The position numbers and the translations under genes are program-made. A stretch of DNA of 64,000 nucleotides, taken from assembly GCA_036426205.1 (NCBI GenBank), contig WSYH01000145.1, forward strand, positions 99,928 to 163,927. Reading direction: 5' to 3'. Origin of the DNA: Ascaphus truei (Eukaryota; Chordata; Amphibia; Anura; Ascaphidae). Below the pieces are notes generated by a model. The model was not told the origin of the DNA. It ran no database searches and saw only the letters and a list, made by a program, of their open reading frames with translations. Shown piece after piece: positions 32,418-43,946 of this stretch (position 1 is the first letter of the stretch; each line of letters starts with the position of its first letter).

Positions 32418-34198
32418 TCATACTGCATTCTCTGAGTGGCAGGTAACCTTGATTAACTGCATACACGGCTGTACTATAGCTGAGAAATTATTCACAAACT
32501 GTCTGTAATTATAACGGTGCTCATCTCCGATAGGAGGTGTACCCGCAGGGCTGAGGTAGGGGTATATTATCACCGACCAGAGCCAGGGGACAGAGTGCTG
32601 TTTGAGTAGACGTAATCCATATGGCAAAGGTGCAAAGTCAGGATACAGGCTGGGGTCAAGGCAGGCAGTACAGGAGCAGTGGTCTGGGTCTCAGGCTGAG
32701 GTCGGCAACAGGGAATCCAAAAGAACAGGGAGGGCTCAGGAACAGGGCAGGCACTGGAACTTAAGGTGGCCAGGAACACACAGGAAAGCATACTATGTCA
32801 GGCACGGGCATGGAGTCACTGACTGTTATTTAAGCTCCGGAACAGGTGCAGCCAGTTTCCAAGTCCAGGAAGAGATTGGCCAGGAACCAAGATGGCCACA
32901 ACAGCGACGTAAGGGCAAGTTCCAGCAAAGCACTGGACTGGAATCCTTACAGTAATATCGACAGAACCCCAGAAAGGATTGCAATTCTGTTATTTGTGCC
33001 TAGGCCAGGATGCAATGGCCTCTAATTTAGAGTGGTCGGTAGCCACTCCTTTTTCAGACGTGACAGAGACATCAGACAGAACTGACATTGTCCAGTGACC
33101 ATTTTAGTCAACTTAAGCTCAACCGATCTAGTACCTTCATCAGACAGGTCTCATGTTCTTCTGAGGTCTTCCCAAACACTATTAGATCATCCAGATATAC
33201 CAGTATTTCTAATAGTCATATCCACTACAATGCATTCCATCAGTCTTTGGAAAGTAGCTGAGGCCCCTGACACTCCTTGGAGCATGCGTTCAAATTACTA
33301 GAACCCCCAACGAGCATACTGTATAAAAGTAGTTGTTTCTTTATCTTGTTTGCACATTGGGATCTGGTAATATACACTGTGGAGGTCCAAGACCGAAAAC
33401 CATTTGCTCCAGTGAGACAATTCAATGCATCCTCTATACGTGGCATGGTATATTGATCCGGAGTGGTCCTTTTTTTCAGTGTGTTGTAATCAATGCATAT
33501 TCTTACTGCCCAATTTTTCTTCCAGGCCACCACTATGGGTGATGCATATGGGCTTCAGGATTCTGAGATTATTACGGCCCCCATTAGTTCCTTGAGATGT
33601 CATCTCACATCTTCCGCATTAACTGAGGCCAATCTCTGTGAACTTTTCATGAAAGGGCGAGCATAATGAAGGCAGGTATGGTGTTCCACACAATGGGATT
33701 TTCCTACATCCCTTTCTTGAGTGAAGAAAACCTCTGGCCTGAGGGCCATCTTTTCTTGCAGACGTTTCTTCCAGTGTTGTTGAGCAAGACTGTCTCCAAA
33801 ATGGATCATTGCCAGAGTCAATCTATTCCCATGGGATTTTCTCAATCCTGCGGGGGCTATCACTTCAGGTGAGCTACTGTACCACCATTCCTCTTCTTAT
33901 ACACACATCATGGGTAATCTCATTTCTTACTTTTACTCGTAGTGTGACCATTTTCTCCATCTGTATGGACAGCACCTTGGCCTTTACCAGTAGCCCTCAA
34001 GGGTATCCTCCATGGGGTGGACAATAAATAATGACAGTGGTCCCTTCTATATTTTGCCTGAAAGACACTTTTCCAGTTATCCTCTGTATGCTGTTGGGGG
34101 GGCAGTTGAATGGGCCGGGTCCTATCTACATGATCACCCCAAAGGCCCCTAACTCTGAGCCCTGAGGTTTTTTCCATCCATGACTTATAAGGCCTCAT
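32418..34198 (-). pseudogene. Gypsy protease-RT-RNase H region, remnants
   Basis: At 33863-33600 the EVFFTQERDVGKSHCVEHH stretch precedes RT. At 33533-33240, CIDYNTLKKRTTPDQYTMPR and IEDALNCLTGA are RT motifs 1-2 of gypsy elements. The YADD motif is not readable. At 32520-32440, YNYRQFVNNFSAI is the RT connection. A foreign-looking segment (32565-32955) interrupts the region. Confidence 0.78.
32565..32955. repeat. Inserted GC-richer repeat within gypsy
   Basis: Composition differs from the surrounding decayed pol ('aggcaggcag', 'gggctcaggaacagggcagg'), and pol homology stops and resumes around it. It may be an LTR or other repeat insertion. I found no clean borders. Confidence 0.35.
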
Positions 34199-36605
34199 GC
34201 AGTAAGCAGCGATAAGCCACTTATCAACAACTTATTAGCCAAAATGCCTACTCCGATTCAGTAAGCATTGATAAGTGGGCGATAAATGCCTGAATTGCCC
34301 CCAAAAAATTTGAACAAATCAAATGCCGACTGAGCAGTGATACGCCACTTATTGACGCTTTTCGGAATGTTCATAAACACGCGCGATTCTAGTAGCCGTA
34401 AGTATGTTATCGCCGCCTATCGCGGCCCTAGAATAGCGATTTTCTCCCCAAATCCAAACGCCAGAAAAAGTTGGCAGTTTCGTAGTGAGAAGCGTCGATA
34501 AGCAGCGATATGGCACTTAGAAAAATGTTGCCCTTTTTCCTGCCTCGGATTGATGCCAGGAGTCTCCGGAGCTGATACCCATTATTACCAACACCGGAGA
34601 CCCCCGGCATGAATCCGAGGCAGGAAAAATGCATTTACAGCCACTTCATTACATTAGCAGCTAAGCGCTAAGGCAATGAAAGGGTTAACCACCTGTGCCA
34701 GGCTTATTGTGGGTAGCGGTGGTGGGTGAAGGGGGTATTTGGCCCTTAGTGGGTGTTTAGGCCTTGCGGGGGGCTTGCGGGTAGACTTAACCCCTTAATT
34801 ACCGTAGCGGTTAATAACCTCTGTAGTCATTAAGGGGTTAACCCACCCTGCCCCGCTATCCATCCGGGAGGCCTAAGCACCCACCCCGGACCCACTATAC
34901 CCACCCTGTACCTATTGTGTAGTATAGTGGAACATCATACCCATATAAAAATAGGGGCATGATAAGCCTCTATAGCACTCAATGGGCACCCTAATCAAAA
35001 TAAATTAATGCTCCAAACACACAATAATAAAACATTACAAAACTAAAAAAAAAAAAATTAACCAAATAAAAACACTAGCTAGCTAATGCAATTAATACAA
35101 GCAATAACCAGATCAACAATTAATTAATTAAACCAGTAACCAATCAAAACAATTAATAAATACAACAGCAATGAATTAATTGAAACATTAACCTAGAAAG
35201 AAATTAATTATTAAAAAAAACCTGAAACACAACCAAACATTCGCCAACACAACACATCATTAATTCAAAACGAAAATCAATCACCAACATTTAAATAAAG
35301 CGGCAAAATACCAAACAAACAATCGCAAAAATCAACATTAATACACAGCAAGAAATGCCCCAAAAATATTGTCCTAATGTATTGATCTGTACCCTAAAGT
35401 GGTACAGATGAATACATTATCAGTCAATGTGGCAAAAAAAAAATACACATCCAATGTCAACATGTAAAAATATTTTTTTTTTACAAACATGCAATATTTT
35501 ACTTACCATTAGAAGCGCTGGCCCTCCGACTCCCGGGGAAACAGGAAGCTCACGTACCGCGAAGGCCTCAAACAGCATCCTATGCCATCCGCCATGAAGA
35601 TCGGGATCAGGTACCCAAATCTTCTTTCTTCTATCTTTAATCAGCTTCTTCATCTGTATTTATTTCTTTATCTTCTTTATCTTCTATCTTCATCTGTCAA
35701 TCCATAAAACCCCATGATATATCCAAACCGATGTTGTCTCGGCGTCTTCTTGGGCTCAAATGAGGCGCCACAGCCTTAAATAGGGCTTGTGACATCACAT
35801 TTGTGCGGGAACTGGTTTAACAGCCACCTGTGATTGGCTGTTAAAACCATGTGCCGAGTTTAATCTTAATTTTTTAATGACGTCATTTAAAGGGAATAAT
35901 GCCAGCCAATCAGAATAGCTGTGCTTTATTTCCCTTTAACATGACATCACTAAGCCAGCGTCACATGGTATTTCAGCCAATCAGATCGTGGGAACCAATT
36001 CCACAATTTGTACACCATGTGACTCCCTTTGGATGACGTCATATACTTGACCTAAAATGACTGTCACATGGTGCTTAGTAAATGTTTTTTAATTTACATT
36101 TAATTCCTAGTGTAGATGAGCAGGGGGTCTCCGGAGTAGAACCGCGTTGGTTTTCAGAGATACAAGCCCCGTTATGGGGTGCCGGTATCTCCTTTGAAAG
36201 GAAATGTCCCGATCCTGACGTGGGAATCCAATGCATAGGAAATACCGGCACCCCATAAAGGGGCCTGTATCTTTGGAAGCAGGGGGTCCCCGGACCTCAA
36301 ACCAATGCGGTTCTGCTCCGGAGACCCCCTGCACATCTACACTAGGAATAAAATGTATATTAAAAAACATAATTTTCGGACGAGATTTTCGCTGGGAGAG
36401 GCGGTTCTCTCTGCAGCAGAAATTAATCGCTGGGTTAGGACTTTTCAGAGGGTCAATCCTATTGCTGGCAGCAACTCGCTCATTTTGGGAATTTTGCTAT
36501 GACAGGTAATGAAGGCTTTCTAAATACCGTGATAGCAATGCTCCAAAAAACAGCGATTAAATTGCCCATGCAATATTTTTTTAGAACCTTTACTGCATAG
36601 GCCCC
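34191..36605. mobile_element. Non-autonomous DNA transposon rich in internal palindromes
   Basis: The outer ends are inverted: GGCCTCATGCAGTAAG on the left, GGGGCCTATGCAGTAAAG on the right complement. No transposase frame exists. Inside are two strong inverted repeats, 34533-34570 with 34593-34629, and 36084-36205 with 36238-36368, plus an A/T-rich block at 35030-35400. PIF/Harbinger elements often have similar ends, but I see no clear target duplication, so the superfamily is open. Confidence 0.6.
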
Positions 36606-37230
36606 ATAGTGTGTTTTACACGAATTACGTAAAAAACTGTAATCTCAGCATGCCTCCAATGTCTACCCTGCTCCCCGTGGCCTACAGTCAGATGGCAAGA
36701 AGAATACAGACACGGTATATGGGTGATACAACAGCACAGTATCACTATACTCGATACACAGAATACAACACAATCCCTAAATAACGCTCCACAGGTGTTA
36801 ATCAGGGTCATTGGTATATTAACCACCCAGTCCTGGGTATGTTGGCTAGTGATGGTGCTGGCACACCATGAGGGGTCATTGTGTACTAACTGTTGCAGCC
36901 TGTACTTCAAAATGAGTACTTCAGTACAGCTGTGCTTAATAGCATTGAGGGTCCCCTCTGATGGTGCTTTAACTCTCGACCACGTCTGGCACTGTGGCTC
37001 TATGCTCCTGCTGCCACATGCACATGAAATTCTCGACCGGACCTGATAACACTCAGGGCCATATGGATCGACTCAACAAGAATGCCCCCCTTTTAAATGG
37101 CTCCTTACTCTTGTCCCTCCTCTTCCGCAACTGTTATTATTGGCTGCTCTTATGCCCATTAAAGTCACATGTCCAAAGCACATTGGAGAGGAGCCTGCCA
37201 GGGGCAGTGTGAGTGTGTAGAGCTCATTAC

Positions 37231-39120
37231 ACAGGGGGTTGCACTTGTTTTTTTGTGGTTTTTGAAGGTACTTTTGCATTCCAGTTCCATTACATGATTA
37301 TGATTGATTGGACAATTGACAGGAAAGTTACTGAAAGCCATTTTGCACTATGTCAGAGAAGGCTCTGGAACTGAATTTTACTAAAACAATGACACTGAAT
37401 GTTTCACATTCTTTAAAGAAAAAAATTATGAATTGAAGGGATCGCATCTTTAATTGATCCTACAATAGTTTACTCATCCATGCATGCAACATATTAATAT
37501 TTTAATTTCAATATTTTGATAGAGAGAGCTAACAAATGGTGCACTGAGAAATTAGCCATGATAAATTGATAATTGTGTTTTGGGGTGGTGATAAACTAGT
37601 TTATTAATCTTAATTGAACAATTTAATATAATTAAAAAAATATTTTATGTATGTTTTTTAAATGATCTAACAAGAGAACTGAAATCAATGGGATTATTCA
37701 TTAAACTGCAATAGTGTCAATTAGGTTACGAATAATTTCAATAGAAGTATCTATACAAGAGTATCCTGATCTGCACTATCACAGTTTAATGATTCAGTAT
37801 AAACTATAATAAACACATCAATGAATATTCACACGTTGAGTGTCAAGTAGCATTTCTTAGGAGATGTAAATGCTGAGAGCATCATCCTGATCTCTGATTG
37901 CCCAAATCACCCTGGTGTCCTTGACCCTTGCTATAACTATAATTCATATGATGTACTGTACCTTCTTCTTCTATTTCTCATGTATCATCTTGCCTTGTTT
38001 ATTGCAACAAACTTTACATGGTGTTTCTTTGTATTTGGGGAATATATATTTATTACTTCTGTCATTACTTAAACCGGTATGTTGAATAATATTATTTGGC
38101 ATACAGTATAGTATATTATTTATAAAATAATGTGTACTTAACTACTATAAATGCCCTTTTCATTAAGGCAAGTTCATGAGATGCACAAATGCATATATTT
38201 TGCAATATACAGTATGTCATTTTTTTGTCTTTGCTATGCACAGACTTTGTCATGAACCTTAAGTTGGTAGAGGTACTTAGTTCATCTTTAGATTTTAGAA
38301 GACAACACCAACATTATTGCGTTATGAGTATATTTTTGACTTCCACATATTTTGATTTGGTGTTTAAAAGGATACCTGATGATTTCAGCAGGAAGCTATT
38401 TATTGAAAGAGTTCAAAATGGAGTAATTAGTCTTGTGTGAGTGAATTGCACTAATAGTAAACCAAAGGTATTGAAGTGTTATAAATGATATTCACATATA
38501 AAAAACGCAGCCCATGTTTAAATGTCACTCTACAGCACAAAGTGTTTTGTGCATGCCCTCATTATCTCCCATGTTAACTATTACTAGGAAACCTCTGTAT
38601 TTTAGATTCCTTTGTGGAATGGGTGATTCAACCTAATAGGACAAATATTCATAACATTGAATGAAACAAAGGCAAAATTTGACACGCCATCAATTTGTGG
38701 ATTTTGTCATGAAATTGTCATAGTATTCTCAAACTTCACTTAAAAATGGTAATGTCTCGCCAATTTAATTCCCAAACAATTGGGTTATATGAACCTATAA
38801 ATAAATGTAGTTTCCACTAACAGTCAAGGCCTGCTATTGTCTGTCACAATAATCAAGCACTGTCTGAAATTCAAACAAAATTCTAAATACTGAATACCAC
38901 TTGACAGAACATGAGTGGAAAATTCACATCATCACGTTCACACTTTAATTGTTATATACTGTATTGCACTATTTTTTGTCCTTGGATTTATTTGCACTCC
39001 AGAAATCATCTTTGTCAACCTCGTCTGGCCTTGGGTTGAGTCCTGTCTGGGAGCAGCACTATCTCCAGGGATTGTATATAAAATTATTTCCTTATATTTA
39101 TTCACTTTTATATTGTGTAT
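37231..39120. other. Non-coding, AT-rich
   Basis: No gene or repeat border is recognised. Open frames are short and of low complexity. Confidence 0.45.
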
Positions 39121-39573
39121 AAAATAAACACAGAAGCGCACCAAGGGTTAAGAAAGATATATTACACATAGGGTATAATAACACATAAAAACTTACATAT
39201 GGGGATATTTAAGTCCAGTAGCGGCCAGTGCATAGATGATAGGTCCAAACGAGTTGGTAGGCACAGTTGGTAAAAGCTGGAACTCGCAGATCAGTCCCGC
39301 ACGCTGGGGCTGACTTGCTTGGAAGACCTCAGATGTTCCTTCCGGGTTGCGGCTTGTCGCAGGACCCGTGTTTGAGTAGTCCTCCAATTGCCTGTGTACT
39401 TCCTTCCCAGCACACGTTCCACTCGAGCGAGCAGGTAGAAACAGCTCAAAACTCAGTGGAAGAACTAGGACTGGTACAGCCAAGCGTCTGGACTTCAACT
39501 TGCACTGTGTGAACTCCGCAACGCGTTTCACACTATTCAGTGCTTCATCAGGCATGGTTTAGGACACCTACAC
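39121..39573 (-). repeat. PLE terminal repeat, left arm
   Basis: It reads the same as the right arm on the opposite strand with few differences. It lies 3' of the coding frame and shares its orientation. A G/A-rich tract (39790-39990) lies between this arm and the coding part. Confidence 0.88.
39517..39554 (-). ncRNA. Hammerhead ribozyme-like motif, left arm
   Basis: Minus strand: CTGATGA (39551-39545), helix II CACT/AGTG with loop GAAT, GAAA (39529-39526), palindromic helix III ACGCGT, U at position 17, and a short helix I TGC/GCG. Identical in design to the right-arm copy. Confidence 0.6.
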
Positions 39574-39777
39574 GGGGGCCTTTTATGCAGTCACTCCAAT
39601 AAAACTTTATTAAATAATTAAATAATTGATTAAAAAGGGAGGGTGGAGTTAATGTACTGCTAAAGGCTATCCATGTAAGTGATATAAACATACTTGGTCA
39701 TGTACAAATATATTAATTGCACATGGCCACAATCAATCTCTAATACACAAAAAGAATAAATTAAAACATGACAAACC

Positions 39778-39992
39778 ATGACACTGAGTGGAGGGGAATG
39801 AAGGCATGGGCTCCAAAAGGGGAGGGAATGGGAGGAGAGGAGGAGGAGGGAAGGGAGGAATGGGGGTAAACCTGAGTGTTGAAAAAAAGAAGGGGGGAAG
39901 GGGGGGACAGGGGGAGGAAGAAGGGGGGAAGGACTGATGGGAAGGGGGGGGGAGGGGGAAAGGAAAACGGAAGGGAAGGGAAAATAAAGTAA
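39778..39992. repeat. Purine-rich GGGA tract
   Basis: Long G/A-only runs occupy this part of the PLE remnant 3' of its stop codon. Confidence 0.85.
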
Positions 39993-40015
39993 TAAAAATG
40001 TGACCCAATTTCCAT

Positions 40016-40718
40016 CTATCTCAAAAAAGGTTTAAGTTCAACATAATCATTAAGACCTCCTAGATACTTGGACTGCAGTGTAAAGATCCAAAATTGCTCT
40101 CTTTTGGCAATTTGTAGATCTCTATCTCCTGCTCTGACACCACCCATGATTTTTTCAATTCCCATATATTGCACACCTATAGTGCTACAATTATGTGCAT
40201 CTTTAAAGTGAGTCAGGAGATGTGTAAGGGGTTTTGAGGTAGCTCCTAATTTGGGAATATTTGAAATGTTGCGAAGATGTTCCATGATGCGTATCTTCAA
40301 GTTACGTTTAGTTCTGCCCACGTACTGCAGACCGCAACTGCATTGCAGTATATACCCTACATACGTGGACAGACAATCAACGTAACTTGAAATGTCATAT
40401 TCAAGCCCTGTAACATATGATTTTAAATGTTTTTTGGGTCAGCATTTTTGGGCAAATCTTGCATCTGGCGCATCTATGATTGCCTACCACTCCCAAAGTG
40501 TCCCTTAAATCTATTTTCTTAGGTTTATCAGTGCCCTTTAGCAAACTAGGCGCAAGGATTGTTTTGAGGGTGGGTGCCCTTTTAAAAACAATAGGTGTTT
40601 TTTTGGCAAGGAATTCTTTTAAAATGGGATCCATTAATAAAATGTGCCAATGTTTAGACAAAATACTTTTTATAAAGCGATGTGATTTATTGAATTGGGT
40701 GACAAATAAGGGTGTTTC
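40016..40718 (-). pseudogene. PLE zinc-finger + GIY-YIG endonuclease, frameshifted
   Basis: From the right arm, the minus strand encodes HWHILLMDPILKEF and a linker, then RCARCKICPKML (zinc-finger Cys). After one frameshift near 40440 come VGYILQCSCGLQYVGRT, RIMEHLRN, and REQFWIFTLQS to the stop at 40016. The nuclease Tyr residues, the YVG turn, the Arg helix and the final QFWI/L-LN end of Neptune PLEs are all there. RT is missing. Only the frameshift prevents a complete C-terminal domain. Confidence 0.88.
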
Positions 40719-41171
40719 GTGTAGGTGTCCTAAACAATGCCTGATGAAGCACTGAATAGTGTGAAACGCGTTGCGGAGTTCACACAGTGCAAGTTGAAGT
40801 CCAGACGCTTGGCTGTACCAGTCCCAGTTCTTCCACTGAGTTTTGAGCTGGTTCTACCTGCTCGCTCGAGTGGAACGTGTGCTGGGAAGGAAGTACACAG
40901 GCAATTGGAGGACTACTCAAACACGGGTCCTGCGACAAGCCGCAACCCGGAAGGAACATCTGAGGTCTTCCAAGCAAGTCAGCCCCAGCGTGCGGGACTG
41001 ATCTGCGAGTTCCAGCTTTTACCAACTGTGCCTACCAACTCGTTTGGACCTATCATCTATGCACTGGCCACTACTGGACTTATATATCCCCATATGTAAG
41101 TTTTTATGTGTTATTATACCCTATGTGTAATATATCTTTCTTAACCCTTGGTGCGCTTCTGTGTTTATTTT
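40719..41171 (+). repeat. PLE terminal repeat, right arm
   Basis: Inverted copy of 39121-39573. It directly abuts the truncated coding part, on its 5' side. Confidence 0.88.
40738..40775 (+). ncRNA. Hammerhead ribozyme-like motif, right arm
   Basis: CTGATGA (40741-40747), A then a bulged G, helix II CACT/AGTG with loop GAAT, U, GAAA (40763-40766), ACGCGT as a self-complementary helix III, U17, helix I TGC/GCG. All conserved bases are present. Helix I is short and helix III can form only between two molecules or as a minimal stem. Confidence 0.6.
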
Positions 41172-41397
41172 CTACTATCTTCTGACGTTTGAGTTTTCCT
41201 ATGAAAGTTATCGGTGGAGGAGGGGTGCCTTCACATCACAGCAGCAGCAAGAGGGGAGAGCTGATCTACTTCAAGATCCCTTTTAGGAAGCATGAGCGCG
41301 GTTTGATCTTCCCATTTATATTGTGTATGTTTACACACGAATAGTAGTTTTTTAATTTAATTAGTGCTGTTTGTGCTTGCTTCTGTTTTCTGCCCTA

Positions 41398-41515
41398 TAA
41401 ACTTATGCCAGCAGTTTTACACGGCTGTTCAGCACAACCTTGGTTAAAGTAGTGCATACCAAGAAAAACCTACCCAGTGTAAACTGACATTGTGGATGTC
41501 GTAGAAACCCAATCA
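41398..41515 (-). repeat. Decayed fragment of the hammerhead repeat
   Basis: 'gttcagcacaacc', 'ggttaaagtagtgcatacc' and 'aaaacctacccag' follow the order of 18530-18575. The ribozyme core is destroyed. Confidence 0.5.
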
Positions 41516-41576
41516 AAAATCTATTGCGCAGGGAATAATTATCACTGCCACCTATATGTCAAATTAAATTTACAGG

Positions 41577-41577
<1 letters not shown>

Positions 41578-41612
<35 letters not shown>
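41578..41612. repeat. (TTG)n microsatellite
   Basis: About eleven perfect TTG units. Confidence 0.95.
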
Positions 41613-41613
<1 letters not shown>

Positions 41614-42299
41614 ACAGTGTAGTTTGTTACGTGGTTACCAATTTATTTTCATTTGAAATATTTTAGTTTTTTTTTAAACAGTTCATGCAAATTGTCTTAA
41701 AATGTTGGGCAAGTTGCAAAATAACACATTTAATGCTTTGTACTTTGAATCAGGTTGATGAGATATTCCGTTTCATTTTTGTTTAGCACTTAAAAAAATA
41801 ATAATAATAATTCGAAGATCGGTGTGGCATCCATTTTGTGGAAACTTCTGGCAGATCTAAGTTAAGATGGCAGAAAGGTACTCTCAAAATGTTATTAGAA
41901 TTGGTCAAGGCATTTGGCTTGTGGAGAGAGAAAACACAAACAAAAAAACAGACAAAAAAAACCCACACATTCAAAGGAGCCACAAAAACGAGTTGATGTC
42001 TTCACTAGGCTTACTCGCTCTGTCGATCATCAAACTAATTTCTATTAACTTAGCTTTAATTTGACTTTACTCTTAAATAAATGGCATCATAATACTAGGA
42101 CACAAAACTGAAATTAAAAGTCCAAAACTACGTTTGTAAACTAATGAACCTGCTTGGACTCAGATCCACCACTTAAGGGTTAAAGCATTCAAAGATAATT
42201 GAACCACCTTCGGCAGGAGTGTTTGTTGCAATTATCTAATGATTCCTTGTAATACCAACAGAGATCATATACAGTAAATCATCATTCAAACAGAGTATA

Positions 42300-42960
42300 A
42301 GTAGCTGAAATCCTTATTTAACCCTGTTTCCCCCTACCCAATCTCACATAGGGTCTCCTAAGGGAAATAACACTCTGGTTACATCGGTCTTGTTGGTGCA
42401 TACTTGTTGGTAACAGGGGGCCCTAGGTCCAGGTAAAATGCAGATGTTCTTTATGGCTTCCTTCTTGATTCAGCAGCAGTCTCAATCACAGCACACAGCA
42501 CTCAAAGGTATTCACCTTCAGGATGTCCCTGGACAACACTCCTAGTCAGGGCCCTAGAAGCTGTCCTTGCTCTCCTCTTACTCCCTGGTGGAGTAAGAGG
42601 AATAGTCTCTCATCTCTCCCAGAGGGAGGGCCACAAACTTGCCAGAGCCCTGGCAGCTTGCTGGAGTAGACTATCCTCTCTCAAAAGGGAGAGGAACACT
42701 GGCTAAATCAGGAAATACAGTTCATTTAGTACAGATCCAGTAGGCCCACCCCTGTTCCTCTGATTGACACAAGGTCTGAGTACTCCTTTCTCTGACTCAC
42801 TGAACTGCAGTGTGTGGGGAAAACCCATAATTACTCCTGGCAGACCTGCCCTTACCAGGTATTACTGCACAGGAGGAGGACATAATAATAGCCCAAACCT
42901 ACCAGGGCTATACTTATGATACGTTATAGATTGACAAAACTACAATCTATATCGTGCTTA
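42300..42960 (+). repeat. LTR-like dispersed repeat
   Basis: It begins 'aaccctgtttccccctaccc' and carries 'ttggtgcatacttgttgg', as in the copies at 14.1, 16.95 and (inverted) 26.1 kb. No coding interior is seen. Confidence 0.5.
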
Positions 42961-43207
42961 TGATGTATGAGTGGCTAAAAGTAGTCACTACATATTGTTA
43001 ACAGATTATCAGGATGTCAACAGAGAGCATATAGTAAAGTCAAAATACCACGCTTTGAAAAACATATATTACGACCAATGTCTCTTCTGTGGTAAGTATC
43101 TCCTGGTATACGTGGTACTCTGCTCGAAACATAAGGAGCCGTTTGATCCCTGTAATCAGGGGTAATGACCATCTGTTCTCATTATACATATATTGCTCAC
43201 TGAAATA

Positions 43208-43946
43208 TCTATATCTATAAAAGTGAAATGTTTGTGTGTGGTGTTATGCGTTTTCTGATTGGTTGGCCCCACTCGCTGGCAAGCTCTCCCACTGGCTGAA
43301 GAGTGGGGTTTGTGACATCACAGTGGGCTGACGACACACACAGGGACTCACAGGCAATCTTCAATACTCCTCACTCGCCCGCTTCTCCTCCTCACTGCAG
43401 GTAACCTCCCCTGGAGCTTCTCCCCACCCTGTGCCTAGCCACACTCAGTGGTGACCGGGAGTGCCAGGGAGGGAACGAGCGGCCGGGGGAACATGTGGGG
43501 GGGGGGCAACACGTCACATCCACCGGCCATTCTCCTCCTCACCACCCCTGCGGGCCCCGTACTATCTCCCCTCAGCAGGGACCGCCGTACTATCTCCCCT
43601 CAGCGCTCCTCCCCCCACCGCCGCCGCTGCCTCCCACGCCTCCCGGCACCTCCGCTGCCTCCCAGCACTGCCGCCGGGGGTGCGCCGGAGCTGTGCAGGG
43701 GGTGGGGGGGAGCCGCAGAGCTGTGCAGGGAAACAGGGGGGGCCACCGGAGCTTTGCAGGGGGGGGGGGGGGGGGGGGCGGGGCAGGGGGGGGCCAGAGC
43801 GGGGCTGGGGGGGGGGGGGGGGGGGGGGGAGAAAGAGACAGGGGGAGCAGAGAGAGAGGGTGGAGCGAAGAAAGAGACAGGGGGAGCGGAGAGATAGGTG
43901 TAAGCGGGAAATTTTTATCCCGGGCAACGCCGGGTATATCAGCTAG
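43208..43946 (+). mobile_element. Non-autonomous Helitron
   Basis: It starts with TC (TCTATATCTATAAAAGTG) after a host A and ends with a hairpin CCCGG...CCGGG, then CTAG followed by a host T. That is the A-T insertion and CTRR end of Helitrons. The 739-bp body has no Rep/helicase. It carries CpG-rich sequence and long G runs (43757-43830) that make open frames in all phases; these are not genes. Confidence 0.88.
43760..43830. repeat. Poly-G tracts
   Basis: Two runs of about 18 and 21 G with few interruptions lie inside the Helitron. They are G-quadruplex-prone and prone to sequencing length errors. Confidence 0.85.

Larger units (their letters stand above)
29432..37230 (-). mobile_element. 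Ty3/gypsy-type LTR retrotransposon, decayed and interrupted
   Basis: Pol pieces appear on the minus strand in the right order: pre-RT (34198-33600), RT (33533-33240), thumb (32627-32418), spacer (31940-31674), integrase (31205-30903) and integrase C terminus (about 30580-30480). Matching non-coding segments at 29549-29700 and 36724-36850 (sharing 'gatacaac' and 'acacaat...aaataa...gct') are probably the two LTRs. A DNA transposon at 34191-36605 separates pol from the right LTR. Every gene part is broken. Outer borders are approximate. Confidence 0.65.
39121..41171 (-). mobile_element. PLE remnant between inverted terminal repeats
   Basis: Arms 39121-39573 and 40719-41171 are nearly identical inverted copies of 453 bp, each with a hammerhead motif and an end 'ggtgcgcttctgtgttta'. 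Between them, on the minus strand, lies only the C-terminal zinc-finger and GIY-YIG part of a Neptune-type PLE; RT is absent. Inverted terminal repeats around 5'-truncated copies are a known oddity of PLE insertion. The near-identity of the arms suggests a recent event. Confidence 0.85.
41172..43207. other. Non-coding stretch with repeat fragments
   Basis: It contains a decayed fragment of the hammerhead repeat (41398-41515), a TTG microsatellite, AT-rich sequence and an LTR-like repeat (42300-42960), listed separately. No gene is recognised. Confidence 0.4.

Noticed and set aside
34188..34190. TAA/ATA as a 3-bp target duplication for the 34.2-36.6 kb transposon
   Set aside because: Left TAA and right ATA do not match under either choice of border, so I make no superfamily claim from it.
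39193..39555. 120-codon frame repeated at 40737-41099
   Set aside because: It is the inverted terminal repeat of the PLE, so the same open frame appears twice; the hammerhead lies inside it and no domain is seen.
39733..40015. Pro/Phe-rich frames on the minus strand
   Set aside because: Translation of a purine-rich low-complexity tract downstream of the PLE stop codon.
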